64,000 nt of DNA, taken from the NCBI GenBank assembly GCA_015075635.1, contig JABTUA010000003.1, positions 496,001 to 560,000 on the forward strand, written 5' to 3'. The notes beneath the pieces were generated by a model. The model was not told the DNA's origin and ran no database searches. It saw only the letters and a list, made by a program, of their open reading frames with translations. Origin of the DNA: Polyangiaceae bacterium (lineage in GTDB: Bacteria > Myxococcota_A > Polyangia > Polyangiales > Polyangiaceae). Positions 1 to 7,427 of the stretch are shown here, piece by piece. How positions within the stretch are numbered: the first letter of the stretch is position 1; every line of letters begins with the position of its first letter. A program made the position numbers and the translations under genes.

Positions 1-2
1 CC

Positions 3-383
3 GACCCGCGGGCGCAATCACTGTCTTCGGCGCTGCGCCCGCCTCTGCAGCCCCTCGCGCTCTGGGTCGGGGCTTCGTACGTCGTGCCGCTCGCCATTGC
101 GGGCGCGACCGGATTCGAGGATCACAGCGCCTGGCTGGCAGTCCCGGTTGCAGGTCCGTTTCTGTGGCAGAAACGCTCGTGCGCCGACGCGAGAAACCGA
201 CTCGAGGACTCGGCCGGTTGCGGGTCCATGTGGCCGCTGCTCGCGCTGCCGCAGCTCACGGGCTTTACGTTGCTCGCGGTCGGTTTGGTCGTGCGGAAGC
301 GTCACTTAGTTCGACAGGATCTCGCGCTGACAGTCTTCCCCTCGTTTGGCGGCCACCAAGTCGGCGTCGTCGGAGAATTCTGA
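3..383 (+). CDS. C-terminal part of a membrane protein, 5' end outside the window
   Basis: An open frame runs from the left edge of the window to a TGA at 381-383, so this is the end of a gene whose start lies upstream. The visible 126 residues contain hydrophobic stretches (around LWVGASYVVPLAIAGA, then WLAVPVAGPFLW, then WPLLALPQLTGFTLLAVGLVV) followed by a basic turn RKRH. The alternation suggests two or three membrane segments with a cytoplasmic basic end. I do not recognise a named family. Short membrane proteins with a similar WLAVPVAGP stretch are, from memory, common as hypothetical proteins in Polyangia. Between 384 and 518 I see no gene. Confidence 0.45.
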   Translation, partial: DPRAQSLSSALRPPLQPLALWVGASYVVPLAIAGATGFEDHSAWLAVPVAGPFLWQKRSCADARNRLEDSAGCGSMWPLLALPQLTGFTLLAVGLVVRKRHLVRQDLALTVFPSFGGHQVGVVGEF

Positions 384-518
384 GCCCGGTCTCACTTCCA
401 CGACTCACCGAAAGCCCTGCATGAGTCGCGTTCGACCCGTCGAGAACACGGCGAAGCCACGACGCAATGCCACGGCGCAGATCAGGAAGTCCGTATTCGA
501 ACCCTGAATTAGCCTGAC

Positions 519-941
519 CTAGCGTCCGCCCACCCAGTTCTCGACGACCAGCCCTTTGAACGACTTGAAGTCGGCCGGGTTCGCCGTGATCAGTGGAATG
601 CCACAGGTCACGGCGATTGCTGCGATCTGTCCGTCGACGAACGGGGGCTTCCTTCCTGAGCGCTCGAGCCGCGCGCGCTCTTCGCCGTGCCACTCCGCCG
701 CACGCTCGTCGTAGGGGAAGATCGGCAGTGTCGCACGCACGACCTCCTCGAGGAAGCCCTCCAATGCGGTCCTGCGCTTCCCCCGAGGAAGTCGCCGGAC
801 GCCGAACTGGAGCTCATGCCAGACTGGTGCGCACGTCGCGCACTCTCCACCATGTTCGGTCAAGCGCGCCAGCACCCCCGGGTCCGGGACCTTCCACACA
901 ACCGCAGAAATCGTACTCGTGTCCAACAGGAATCGCGTCAC
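519..941 (-). CDS. vapC: PIN-domain ribonuclease toxin, VapC type
   Basis: The 140-residue protein is the usual VapC length. It starts MTRFLLDTSTISAVV, with the first PIN-domain acidic residue in LLDTS, and carries the later acidic residues in FVDGQIAAIA and the closing TANPADF motif (TxNxxDF), which together form the metal-binding site of PIN ribonucleases. VapC toxins cleave tRNA or rRNA when freed from their antitoxin. Its ATG overlaps the stop codon of the upstream antitoxin gene by 4 bp, the normal translationally coupled arrangement. The target RNA cannot be told from sequence. Confidence 0.88.
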   Translation of the reverse strand: MTRFLLDTSTISAVVWKVPDPGVLARLTEHGGECATCAPVWHELQFGVRRLPRGKRRTALEGFLEEVVRATLPIFPYDERAAEWHGEERARLERSGRKPPFVDGQIAAIAVTCGIPLITANPADFKSFKGLVVENWVGGR

Positions 942-1216
942 AGTTTGACGCCTCGACCCACGTCGCGATCACGAAGTTCCTTCGCCCAGCCCGGCTCGAC
1001 TCCGACCTGGCTCAAATCGGTATCCTCGCGAAAGGTCTCGTACGCCGTCATGAACGCCACGCGGTCGCCGCGCAGACGGGCGTACCTCGTGGCCGACATC
1101 ACCACGGCGACCTTTCTTCCTCGCCGCGTGATTTCGACTTCCTTCCCGGACTCGACTTCATCAACGATCTTGGCCAGCTTCGCCCGTGCAGTCGCCACGG
1201 TGTAGCTCTTCGACAT
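938..1216 (-). CDS. Phd/YefM-type antitoxin of the VapC toxin
   Basis: The 92-residue protein starts MSKSYTVATARAKLAKIV, a standard N-terminal DNA-binding segment of the Phd/YefM family, followed by EVESGKEVEITRRGRKVAVV. The C-terminal half (residues about 55-92) is charged and would be the disordered toxin-neutralising tail. I chose the ATG at 1216 because it begins the conserved domain; an in-frame ATG further upstream would add nine residues (MYMWVYTRC) that do not fit the family and would run through the operator-like palindrome. It is the first gene of a two-gene operon with the PIN toxin, and the pair probably represses itself. Confidence 0.85.
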   Translation of the reverse strand: MSKSYTVATARAKLAKIVDEVESGKEVEITRRGRKVAVVMSATRYARLRGDRVAFMTAYETFREDTDLSQVGVEPGWAKELRDRDVGRGVKL

Positions 1217-1224
1217 GCAACGAG

Positions 1225-1242
1225 TGTACACCCACATGTACA
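1225..1242. promoter_or_regulatory. operator-like palindrome of the toxin-antitoxin operon
   Basis: TGTACA, six bases, TGTACA: a perfect inverted repeat whose inner edge is 8 bp upstream of the antitoxin ATG. Phd/YefM antitoxins bind palindromes at exactly this place, so it is a good candidate autoregulatory site. Binding is inferred, not shown. Confidence 0.55.
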
Positions 1243-1332
1243 TCCTGTCGAGGGCGGGCCGCGCGCTCTGTTACGATGAGCCTCGGCGTTCGCGGGTGAA
1301 CGTGTGTCCCGTTTCCACGGAGTAAGGAGTAC

Positions 1333-1956
1333 ATGAAGAGAGAGCGAGCGCAGACAGCAGCGACTGTCGGCGTCGCCGAGCACGGCAACTCCGCGGTGCT
1401 CGTCACCGTGGCCGCAGGCGGGGAGCTCCTCGATCGCCGGCGCGTCGACCTCACCCGCGGTCTACCGACGCACCCGTATCACCACGAAGGATCCTGGGCG
1501 GTGGGCCGCTACCTGAATAGCCCATGGGCGCGGACGATCTCGCTGGCCGATGCCGTGGCGCTCGTCGAGCTCGTGCGCGAGGCCGCTGCGCGCGGCGCGG
1601 GGGAGAGCCTCGAGGCGTTGGCCAGAGAGGTGCCCGTGCCGATAGCGGGCATCGCAATCCGCGTCTGCCCCGAGCTTCCGGCGACGACCGAGGCGCGGAT
1701 CGCCGACACTCGCGCGGCGAACGTCGCCGACTCGGTCATGTATCGCCAGGCGCTGGCCACTGCAGGCGAGGCCCGCGGTTGGTCCGTGGTCTGGTACGAC
1801 CGAGAGCGCGTGTTTCGCGACGCAGCTGCCTCGCTCGAGCACGAAGACCTCGATGCTCACTTGCGCGCAATGGGGCGATCGATCGGGCCGCCCTGGCGGG
1901 CCGAGCACAGGCTCGCGGCAGCTGCGGCGCTGGCTGCCAGGGTCGCGCTCCGCTGA
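1333..1956 (+). CDS. uncharacterised protein, 207 residues
   Basis: ATG at 1333 follows AAGGAG with good spacing. The protein has no signal peptide or membrane segment. It begins with a beta-type segment (ATVGVAEHGNSAVLVTVAAGG) containing DRRRVDL, followed by helical stretches rich in Ala, Arg and Glu. The central portion (residues about 110-170) includes RVCPELPATTEARIADTRAANVADS and a WSVVWYDRERVF stretch. I do not recognise a family. It stands alone between the divergent toxin-antitoxin operon and the acetyltransferase gene. Codon usage matches its neighbours. Confidence 0.6.
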   Translation: MKRERAQTAATVGVAEHGNSAVLVTVAAGGELLDRRRVDLTRGLPTHPYHHEGSWAVGRYLNSPWARTISLADAVALVELVREAAARGAGESLEALAREVPVPIAGIAIRVCPELPATTEARIADTRAANVADSVMYRQALATAGEARGWSVVWYDRERVFRDAAASLEHEDLDAHLRAMGRSIGPPWRAEHRLAAAAALAARVALR

Positions 1957-2068
1957 ACCCCGCTTGCGCGTTCCGGCCATTGGGGCGCATGCATTGCGTG
2001 GTCCCCAACGGCCGCACGCCGAGATCTTGGCGCGGCATGCGGGTACGACGCTTGCTTCTTCGCGAGCC

Positions 2069-2857
2069 ATGCGCGTCGTGGATCTCGCGCCCGAGCACGA
2101 GCAGCTGTTCTTCCGCTGCCTCGAGGACTGGAACCCGGAGACGGAGACGGCGGCTCCGCACCGGGCCTGCTGGTACGCGGCCTTCGTGCAGCGCGGGTTG
2201 CGCGTGAAGCTAGCGCTCGACGACGCCGGAGAGCCGGGCGGCATGATCCAGTACCTGCCCATCGAGCATGCTCCCGCTCTCGGGCATGACCTCTACTTCG
2301 TGCACTGCATCTGGGTGCACGGCCACCCGGAGGGGCGGGGGGACTTCCGCGGGCACGGCATGGGGACGGCGCTGCTCGAAGCCGCGGAGGCCGACGCGCG
2401 CGCGCTCGGTGCAAAGGGGATGGCGGCCTGGGGGCTCGCGCTCCCGTTCTGGATGCGCGCCTCTTGGTTCAAGAGCCACGGCTATCGCAAGGCGGATCGC
2501 AACGGCCTGGCGGCCCTGGTCTGGAAGCCCTTCGTGGAAGGGGCAGAGGCGCCGCGCTGGCTGCCCGCCTCGCACAAGCGCCCCGAGTTGGTGAACGGCA
2601 AGGTCGTCGTCACTGCCTGCTCGAGCGGTTGGTGCCTGGGGCAGGCCATGGCGCTGGAGCGGGCGAAGAGCGTGGCGGCGGAGCTCGGGGACGACGTGGT
2701 CTTCCAGCTCGTGGACACGAAGGACCGAGCCACGTTGCTCGAGTGGGGCGAGTCCGAGGCGCTCTTCGTGGACGGAAAGCGAGTCGTCACCGGTCCTCCG
2801 CCCTCGCGTGACAAGCTCCGTCGCGTCATCGGTCGTCGCGTGCGCCGGCTGCACTGA
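2069..2857 (+). CDS. GNAT-family N-acetyltransferase with a C-terminal extension
   Basis: The 262-residue protein starts MRVVDLAPEHEQLFFRCLEDW, typical of the first strand and helix of a GNAT fold. The acetyl-CoA pyrophosphate loop is recognisable in RGHGMGTALLEAAEADARALG (residues about 100-120; compare the R/Q-x-x-G-x-G/A motif). The last third (about 170-262) is not part of the core GNAT fold: it starts KRPELVNGKVVVTACSSGWC, contains a Cys pair (CSSGWC) and ends with a basic tail. Proteins of this type transfer an acetyl group to an amine; the substrate is unknown. Start: the ATG at 2069 opens the conserved fold, and in-frame codons further upstream overlap the preceding gene. Confidence 0.72.
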   Translation: MRVVDLAPEHEQLFFRCLEDWNPETETAAPHRACWYAAFVQRGLRVKLALDDAGEPGGMIQYLPIEHAPALGHDLYFVHCIWVHGHPEGRGDFRGHGMGTALLEAAEADARALGAKGMAAWGLALPFWMRASWFKSHGYRKADRNGLAALVWKPFVEGAEAPRWLPASHKRPELVNGKVVVTACSSGWCLGQAMALERAKSVAAELGDDVVFQLVDTKDRATLLEWGESEALFVDGKRVVTGPPPSRDKLRRVIGRRVRRLH

Positions 2858-2871
2858 CGCGACGGCGGCGT

Positions 2872-3777
2872 TCACTTGGGCACGATCGCGACGAGCTGGC
2901 TGCCTCCCCACGACGACGAGCCCGGCCAGCTGACGCTCCAATCGGCAGTGCCCGGCTGCGCCTGGAAGGCGATGGCGGCGTACTGCACCGCCTCGCCGCC
3001 GAAGCCGGCCACGTCGAACAGCTCGGTGAAGCCGCTGCTGGAGACGAGCTGCGTGAAGTACTTGGTGTAGACCGCGAGCACCAGCGCAGGCTCGGTGGTC
3101 ACGATGCTGTGGCCGTGAGTGTTCCCGGCGCTGTGCGTGGCGATGTCGTGGGCGTGGATGAGCGCCGCGCGATTGAAATAGTAGGTGGAGAGCCGGAGAT
3201 AGTCGTAGGAGCCCGGCCCACTCAGGCTGAAGGCGACGGTCTGCGAGCCGACCGGTGGGTCATTCAGGTAGAAGCACTGGACTCCCGCTTGATTGTTGCC
3301 GCTCACGCCGCGGGCCGCCGGATCGACGGCCGTCATGGGGGTACCGCCGGCGGTCATGATGCCGGGGTAGCCTGCCGTCGTGTCGTTGTCGCGCGCGTGG
3401 CGGCAGGCGAGCAGGAAACGGGTGGGCGCCGGGATGGTCGCGCCGAAGGTGATGCTCGTCGCGTTGGGCACGCTGTCATCCGAACGCTCGAAGCTGAAGT
3501 CGGAAGGTCCGAACGGCGTCTTGGTGGTGCCCGCGTCAGCGCCGCCCGTGCCCCCGGCCCCCGCGGCAGCGCCCCCGGCCCCCGCGGCAGCGCCCCCGGC
3601 CCCCGCGGTTGCGCCTCCGGCCCCGGCGGTTGCGCCTCCGGCCCCACCAGCGCCGGCCGAGCCGCCCGCGAGTATCGCTCCGCCGGCACCGTCGGGTGGC
3701 TTCGACTCCGCGATGTCCAGGCAAGCGGCGAGCGCCCAGCACGAGCCGAACATCGACAGCCAGGCGGCTCGCTTCAC
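2872..3777 (-). CDS. predicted lipoprotein with Gly/Ala repeat linker
   Basis: A signal peptide ends in the lipobox ALAAC (residues about 16-20), so the protein should be lipid-anchored. The linker from about residue 30 to 80 is a tandem GGAxAGA repeat encoded by the 21-bp DNA repeat described separately. The remaining roughly 210 residues form a beta-rich domain (SFERSDDSVPNATSITFG, later YDYLRLSTYYFNRAALIHAHD and a closing DWSVSWPGSSSWGGSQLVA). This pattern resembles the soluble domain of uncharacterised myxobacterial lipoproteins; no enzymatic motif is visible. It is convergent with the upstream acetyltransferase gene and probably transcribed alone. Confidence 0.75.
   Translation of the reverse strand: MKRAAWLSMFGSCWALAACLDIAESKPPDGAGGAILAGGSAGAGGAGGATAGAGGATAGAGGAAAGAGGAAAGAGGTGGADAGTTKTPFGPSDFSFERSDDSVPNATSITFGATIPAPTRFLLACRHARDNDTTAGYPGIMTAGGTPMTAVDPAARGVSGNNQAGVQCFYLNDPPVGSQTVAFSLSGPGSYDYLRLSTYYFNRAALIHAHDIATHSAGNTHGHSIVTTEPALVLAVYTKYFTQLVSSSGFTELFDVAGFGGEAVQYAAIAFQAQPGTADWSVSWPGSSSWGGSQLVAIVPK
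3551..3634. repeat. 21-bp tandem repeat, four units, coding
   Basis: Four consecutive 21-bp units (first unit 3551-3571, first two identical, later two with substitutions) encode seven-residue Gly/Ala blocks of the lipoprotein linker on the minus strand. A partial fifth unit follows to about 3652. Confidence 0.9.
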
Positions 3778-3862
3778 GCTCGAACAATAGCGCGGATCGG
3801 GCGGCGTCGGACGCCCATCGTCGGGGGGCTTACGTGTTCACGCGCAGGCAGCCGGGCCGCGG

Positions 3863-4645
3863 CTAGTCCCGCAGCACGTCTGCACCCTCGATCAGGTCCC
3901 TGAGGCGCTTCGCGAACCGCGCGGCCGGCGCGCCGTCCACGATGTCGTGATCGATGCTGACGGTGAGCGAGAGATACTCCCTCGGCTCCACGCGACCATC
4001 GACGACGCCTGGCCTCTGCGCGATGCCGCCGACGGTGAGCGCAAGAGTATGGAGCGGCAGTAGACCCACCGCCCAACCCGCGCCCGACCCGAACATGCCC
4101 ACGGCGGTGACGAGGGTCGTGCCCGCTGTCTGCTTGAGCCAGTGGGGATTCCTCTTCAGACCGCGGAGGAAGCTGCGCCGGAGGAACCCCGGGGTCAGGG
4201 ACGAGAGTCTCTTGAGCAACCCGGAGCGCTGGGCGCTGGTCGCCGGCTTCGCCTGGACTCGCCGGATCTCCGCGTGGATCTCTCGGAGCGTCCTCCGGTT
4301 CGCTGCACGAATCACGTGGGGGATGGCGACCGCGCCCAGCTCCGACTCGATCAGGGTCACGACGTCCACCTCGTCGAACAGCACCAGCCGCCCTCGCCAG
4401 TCTCGGTAGGCGTGCAGGCGCTTGTCCTGGTCGATGACGCGCGCCAGGCTCGCAACGATGAATGCGGTGAACGAGAGCCGCTCTCCCGTGCTCGTCTCTC
4501 GATCGCGGATGGCCTGCCGTGCGTTCGTCACGTCGATCTCGAGGAGTGCGTGCACGATGTGGCGGCCGACGGCGACCTCGAGCGCATCGACGATTTCGTG
4601 CCGTTCCCTCCCGAAGGGTCTCACTTCGAATCGAGCCCTGGTCAT
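3863..4645 (-). CDS. stand-alone 2-oxoacid dehydrogenase acyltransferase (E2) catalytic domain protein
   Basis: The 260-residue protein is only the catalytic domain of the E2/CAT superfamily: no lipoyl domain and no E1/E3-binding domain precede it. The C-terminal active-site motif HxxxDG is present in DHDIVDGAPAARF, and the substrate-channel region LPLHTLALTVGGIA is recognisable. The N-terminal helices (RHIVHALLEIDVTNARQAI) match the start of the domain. I chose the ATG at 4645 because it begins the fold; upstream in-frame sequence is Pro/Ala-rich shadow of the neighbouring gene. E2 enzymes normally form cores of multi-enzyme complexes with lipoyl domains in the same chain, so a lone domain may use free CoA thioesters, like chloramphenicol acetyltransferase. 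No E1 or E3 genes are nearby. Confidence 0.7.
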   Translation of the reverse strand: MTRARFEVRPFGRERHEIVDALEVAVGRHIVHALLEIDVTNARQAIRDRETSTGERLSFTAFIVASLARVIDQDKRLHAYRDWRGRLVLFDEVDVVTLIESELGAVAIPHVIRAANRRTLREIHAEIRRVQAKPATSAQRSGLLKRLSSLTPGFLRRSFLRGLKRNPHWLKQTAGTTLVTAVGMFGSGAGWAVGLLPLHTLALTVGGIAQRPGVVDGRVEPREYLSLTVSIDHDIVDGAPAARFAKRLRDLIEGADVLRD

Positions 4646-4790
4646 TGCTCCAGGATGCCACGCGGTCTGCGAGGCTCGGAGCACACGCAACGGATGCGCG
4701 AAATCCGTGCGGTGACGACGGTCAAGATCGCGTCTTCGCGCGTGCCTGCACGGGAGACGTCCGGCGACTGAAGCCGAAGTGGAGGTGCCC

Positions 4791-6980
4791 ATGTTGCGTT
4801 CCCTGCCTGCGGTGGCCGTTGGTCTGCTGACTCTCACTCTGGTGAGCTGCGGGGGCGGCGACGAGGGCGGCAGCAAGAACGGCACGGGCGGGGCGGACGC
4901 CGGTGACGACGGCGCCGCGGGTGGGAGCGGCGGGACCGGCGCAACCGGTGGTGCGAGCACCGGAGGTTCCGGAACGGGCGGGGCAGCCGGCGCTGGGGGC
5001 GCGTCGGGTAGCGGCGGTGCTGGAGCGGGCGGCGCGGCAGGAACCGGCGGCGCGGCAGGAACCGGCGGCGCGGCAGGAACCGGTGGCGCGGCAGGAACCG
5101 GTGGCGCGGGGGGCACCGGCGGTGGGGCGGGAACCGGCGGTGCGGCCGGAACTGGTGGAACGGGAACCGGCGGCGCGGGTACCGGTGGCGCGGGTACCGG
5201 TGGAGGCGGAGGCTTCGGTCCGACCTGCTGGGGCTGTCACGGCACCGCCGGCAGCCCGACGCCGGCACCGCCGAAGGACACGACCGGCGGCACGAGCACC
5301 GCGCTGACCAGCGTCGGCGCACACCAGAGCCACCTCACGCCCGCGAGCTGGCACGCGCCCATGGTTTGCGAGCAGTGCCACCTGGTCCCCACGGCGTTCG
5401 GCGATCCCGGACACATGGACACGGCGCTCCCCGCCGAAGTGCTCTGGGACTCGACCGATCTCGCGCGAGCTGACCAAGCCAACCCGAGCTGGGGTGGCAC
5501 GACCTGCACGGGCGTCTATTGCCACGGCTCCACGCTGATGGGCACCGGCGCCAACAAGACCCCGACTTGGACCACGCTGGACGGCTCGCAGAAGGCCTGC
5601 GGCACCGCCTGCCACACGCTGCCTCCCGGCGGCACGCACCCGACGTCCACGGCGTGCCCGACCTGCCACGGCGCGGTGATCGCGACCTTCACGGGAGGCG
5701 GCACGCCCAGCGCGACCTGGACCGACCCGAACAAACACGTCAACGGAATCGTCGAGTACACGGCGTCCCTGAGCTGCACCAGCTGCCACGGCAACTCGAC
5801 CACGAACGATCCTGCGCCGCCGCTCGGCACCAAGGGTGAGACGCTCACCAGCCAGAACGCGGTTGGCGCGCACCAGCAGCATCTGGCGGTTGCCAACTGG
5901 CACAAGCAGGTCGTGTGCACCGATTGCCACAACGTGCCGACCTCCACCACGCACTCGAACGGCAGCGACGACTTCGCCTTCAGCGCGCTGGCCAAGAGCG
6001 ACGGCGCGAACCCGAGCTACGACGGCACGAGCTTCACCTGCACCGGCGCCTACTGTCACGGCAGCACGCTCTTGGGACCGAACACCGGCGGCAGCATCAA
6101 GACCAGCCCGGTGTGGACCACCGTCGACGGCAGCTACGACGCCTGCGGCTCGTCGTGCCACACCAACCCGCCGGGCGGCACGCACCCCGCGAAGGCCAAC
6201 TGCCCGAGCTGCCACGGCGCGGTCCTCTCCAGCTACGTCCCCGGCACGCCAGCCCAGAACGTCTGGGCGGACGCCCAGAAGCACGTCAACGGCATCGTGG
6301 AGACCAGCATGACCTGCGTGAGCTGCCACGGTACCTCGCCGAGCCAGGTGAACCCGCCCATGGGTGTCGGCGGCGAGACCACCACCAACACCCTGGCGGT
6401 GGGGCGGCACGTCGCCCATCTCACCGCGAGCAGCACCCACGTGGCGTTCGCCTGCGGCACTTGTCACACGGTGCCGCCGAGCGGTGACGTCGCCCACGCC
6501 GCGCAATACGTCGCCTCCGCCAACCTCTCGACCGCCGGGCACCACGGTGACGTCACGTTCTCCGCACCCGCGACGGGCATGGTCTGGAACGTCAACGCGA
6601 CTCAAGGCGCTCCCGTCACGGCTCGCGGGACCTGCACCGGTTCCTGTCACTCCGATGGTCGCGGCGGCCCACCCAATGTCACCCCCTACTGGGCCGGCGG
6701 AGCGTGGACCGCGGGCAGCTGCACGAGCTGCCACGACGCGACCATGAACACGCTCACCAACCGACACCCGAAGCACGACGGCGAAGCGGTCTGCGGTGAC
6801 TGTCACCCGCCCGCCAGTGGCTCGACGCACATGAACGGGACCTGGAACGTGAACAGCGTGGTCAATGGCTCCAGCGGCGGCTCGGTCACCACGTCACCTC
6901 CCGGTGGCGTGTGCGGCACGAACTACGCCTGCAACGGCACCTGTCATGGCAAGGACCACAACAACCGCTGCTGGAACTAG
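4791..6980 (+). CDS. multiheme c-type cytochrome lipoprotein, about 16 heme motifs
   Basis: The 729-residue protein starts with a signal peptide ending in the lipobox LVSC, then a Gly-rich linker of about 120 residues. The rest contains ten CxxCH motifs (CWGCH, CEQCH, CPTCH, CTSCH, CTDCH, CPSCH, CVSCH, CGTCH, CTSCH, CGDCH), four CxxxCH (CGTACH, CGSSCH, CTGSCH, CNGTCH) and two CxxxxCH (CTGVYCH, CTGAYCH). This mix is characteristic of the Geobacter-type CxxxxCH/CxxCH cytochrome family. Two long internal repeats each contain a PPGGTHP segment. Such proteins move electrons across or along the outer surface. The ATG at 4791 is preceded by GGAGG with short spacing. No partner porin or other cytochrome gene is in the window. 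Confidence 0.88.
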   Translation: MLRSLPAVAVGLLTLTLVSCGGGDEGGSKNGTGGADAGDDGAAGGSGGTGATGGASTGGSGTGGAAGAGGASGSGGAGAGGAAGTGGAAGTGGAAGTGGAAGTGGAGGTGGGAGTGGAAGTGGTGTGGAGTGGAGTGGGGGFGPTCWGCHGTAGSPTPAPPKDTTGGTSTALTSVGAHQSHLTPASWHAPMVCEQCHLVPTAFGDPGHMDTALPAEVLWDSTDLARADQANPSWGGTTCTGVYCHGSTLMGTGANKTPTWTTLDGSQKACGTACHTLPPGGTHPTSTACPTCHGAVIATFTGGGTPSATWTDPNKHVNGIVEYTASLSCTSCHGNSTTNDPAPPLGTKGETLTSQNAVGAHQQHLAVANWHKQVVCTDCHNVPTSTTHSNGSDDFAFSALAKSDGANPSYDGTSFTCTGAYCHGSTLLGPNTGGSIKTSPVWTTVDGSYDACGSSCHTNPPGGTHPAKANCPSCHGAVLSSYVPGTPAQNVWADAQKHVNGIVETSMTCVSCHGTSPSQVNPPMGVGGETTTNTLAVGRHVAHLTASSTHVAFACGTCHTVPPSGDVAHAAQYVASANLSTAGHHGDVTFSAPATGMVWNVNATQGAPVTARGTCTGSCHSDGRGGPPNVTPYWAGGAWTAGSCTSCHDATMNTLTNRHPKHDGEAVCGDCHPPASGSTHMNGTWNVNSVVNGSSGGSVTTSPPGGVCGTNYACNGTCHGKDHNNRCWN
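5031..5102. repeat. 18-bp tandem repeat, four units, coding
   Basis: Four head-to-tail 18-bp units, differing only in the last base, encode six-residue Gly-Ala-Ala-Gly-Thr-Gly blocks in the linker of the multiheme lipoprotein. Similar but degenerate units continue to about 5210. Confidence 0.9.
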
Positions 6981-7007
6981 CGGAGACGGCCGCCACGGTC
7001 GTCGAGG

Positions 7008-7427
7008 CTACGGCTGACGCTGGCCGATCATGCGCACGGCGCGGACTTCTTCTCCCCATGGCGCGATGTTGGTCATCTGCAAGACCAGCTCACCCGTCGG
7101 CGCTCGCAGGAACAGGCCGATGCGCCAGCCCCAGTCCGAGTCCGGGCCGTATTCGCCCTGCACCTGGAACAGGCCCCAGGCGCCCGGGAGCGCGCGGAGC
7201 TTCATCGGTGTCGGCTGGTGCCAGGTGTCCGTGAAGTCGGCGCCGCCCTCGCGCAAGCTGATGCTGCCCTCGTGCGTCTTGCCTTCGTGGCTCCAGGTGT
7301 AGCGCACGACTTGGTCCTCGACCGACATCGTACACTCGCTCTTTTGGACCTGGTCGCCGAGCGGGTCGAGCCACAGCTCGTTGGTTCCCTTCCACTGCGA
7401 TCCTCGGAGCTCGGTGAGTGCGCTCAT
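7008..7427 (-). CDS. uncharacterised small beta-rich protein, last gene of the copper monooxygenase-like operon
   Basis: The 139-residue protein starts MSALTELRGSQWKGTNELWL and consists of short alternating strands (VVRYTWSHEGKTHEGSISL, WGWRIGLFLRAPTGELVLQM) with many Trp residues. Length and pattern resemble single-domain beta-barrel proteins of the calycin or DUF1579 kind, but I cannot assign it. There is no signal peptide, so it is probably cytoplasmic. Its ATG overlaps the stop of the upstream gene by 4 bp (7424-7427), which suggests translational coupling. Confidence 0.7.
   Translation of the reverse strand: MSALTELRGSQWKGTNELWLDPLGDQVQKSECTMSVEDQVVRYTWSHEGKTHEGSISLREGGADFTDTWHQPTPMKLRALPGAWGLFQVQGEYGPDSDWGWRIGLFLRAPTGELVLQMTNIAPWGEEVRAVRMIGQRQP

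Noticed and set aside
4722..6830. A 702-residue antisense reading frame across the multiheme gene
   Set aside because: It is a GC-rich shadow: Arg/Gly/Val-biased, with no signal or domain, while the sense strand codes for a clear cytochrome.
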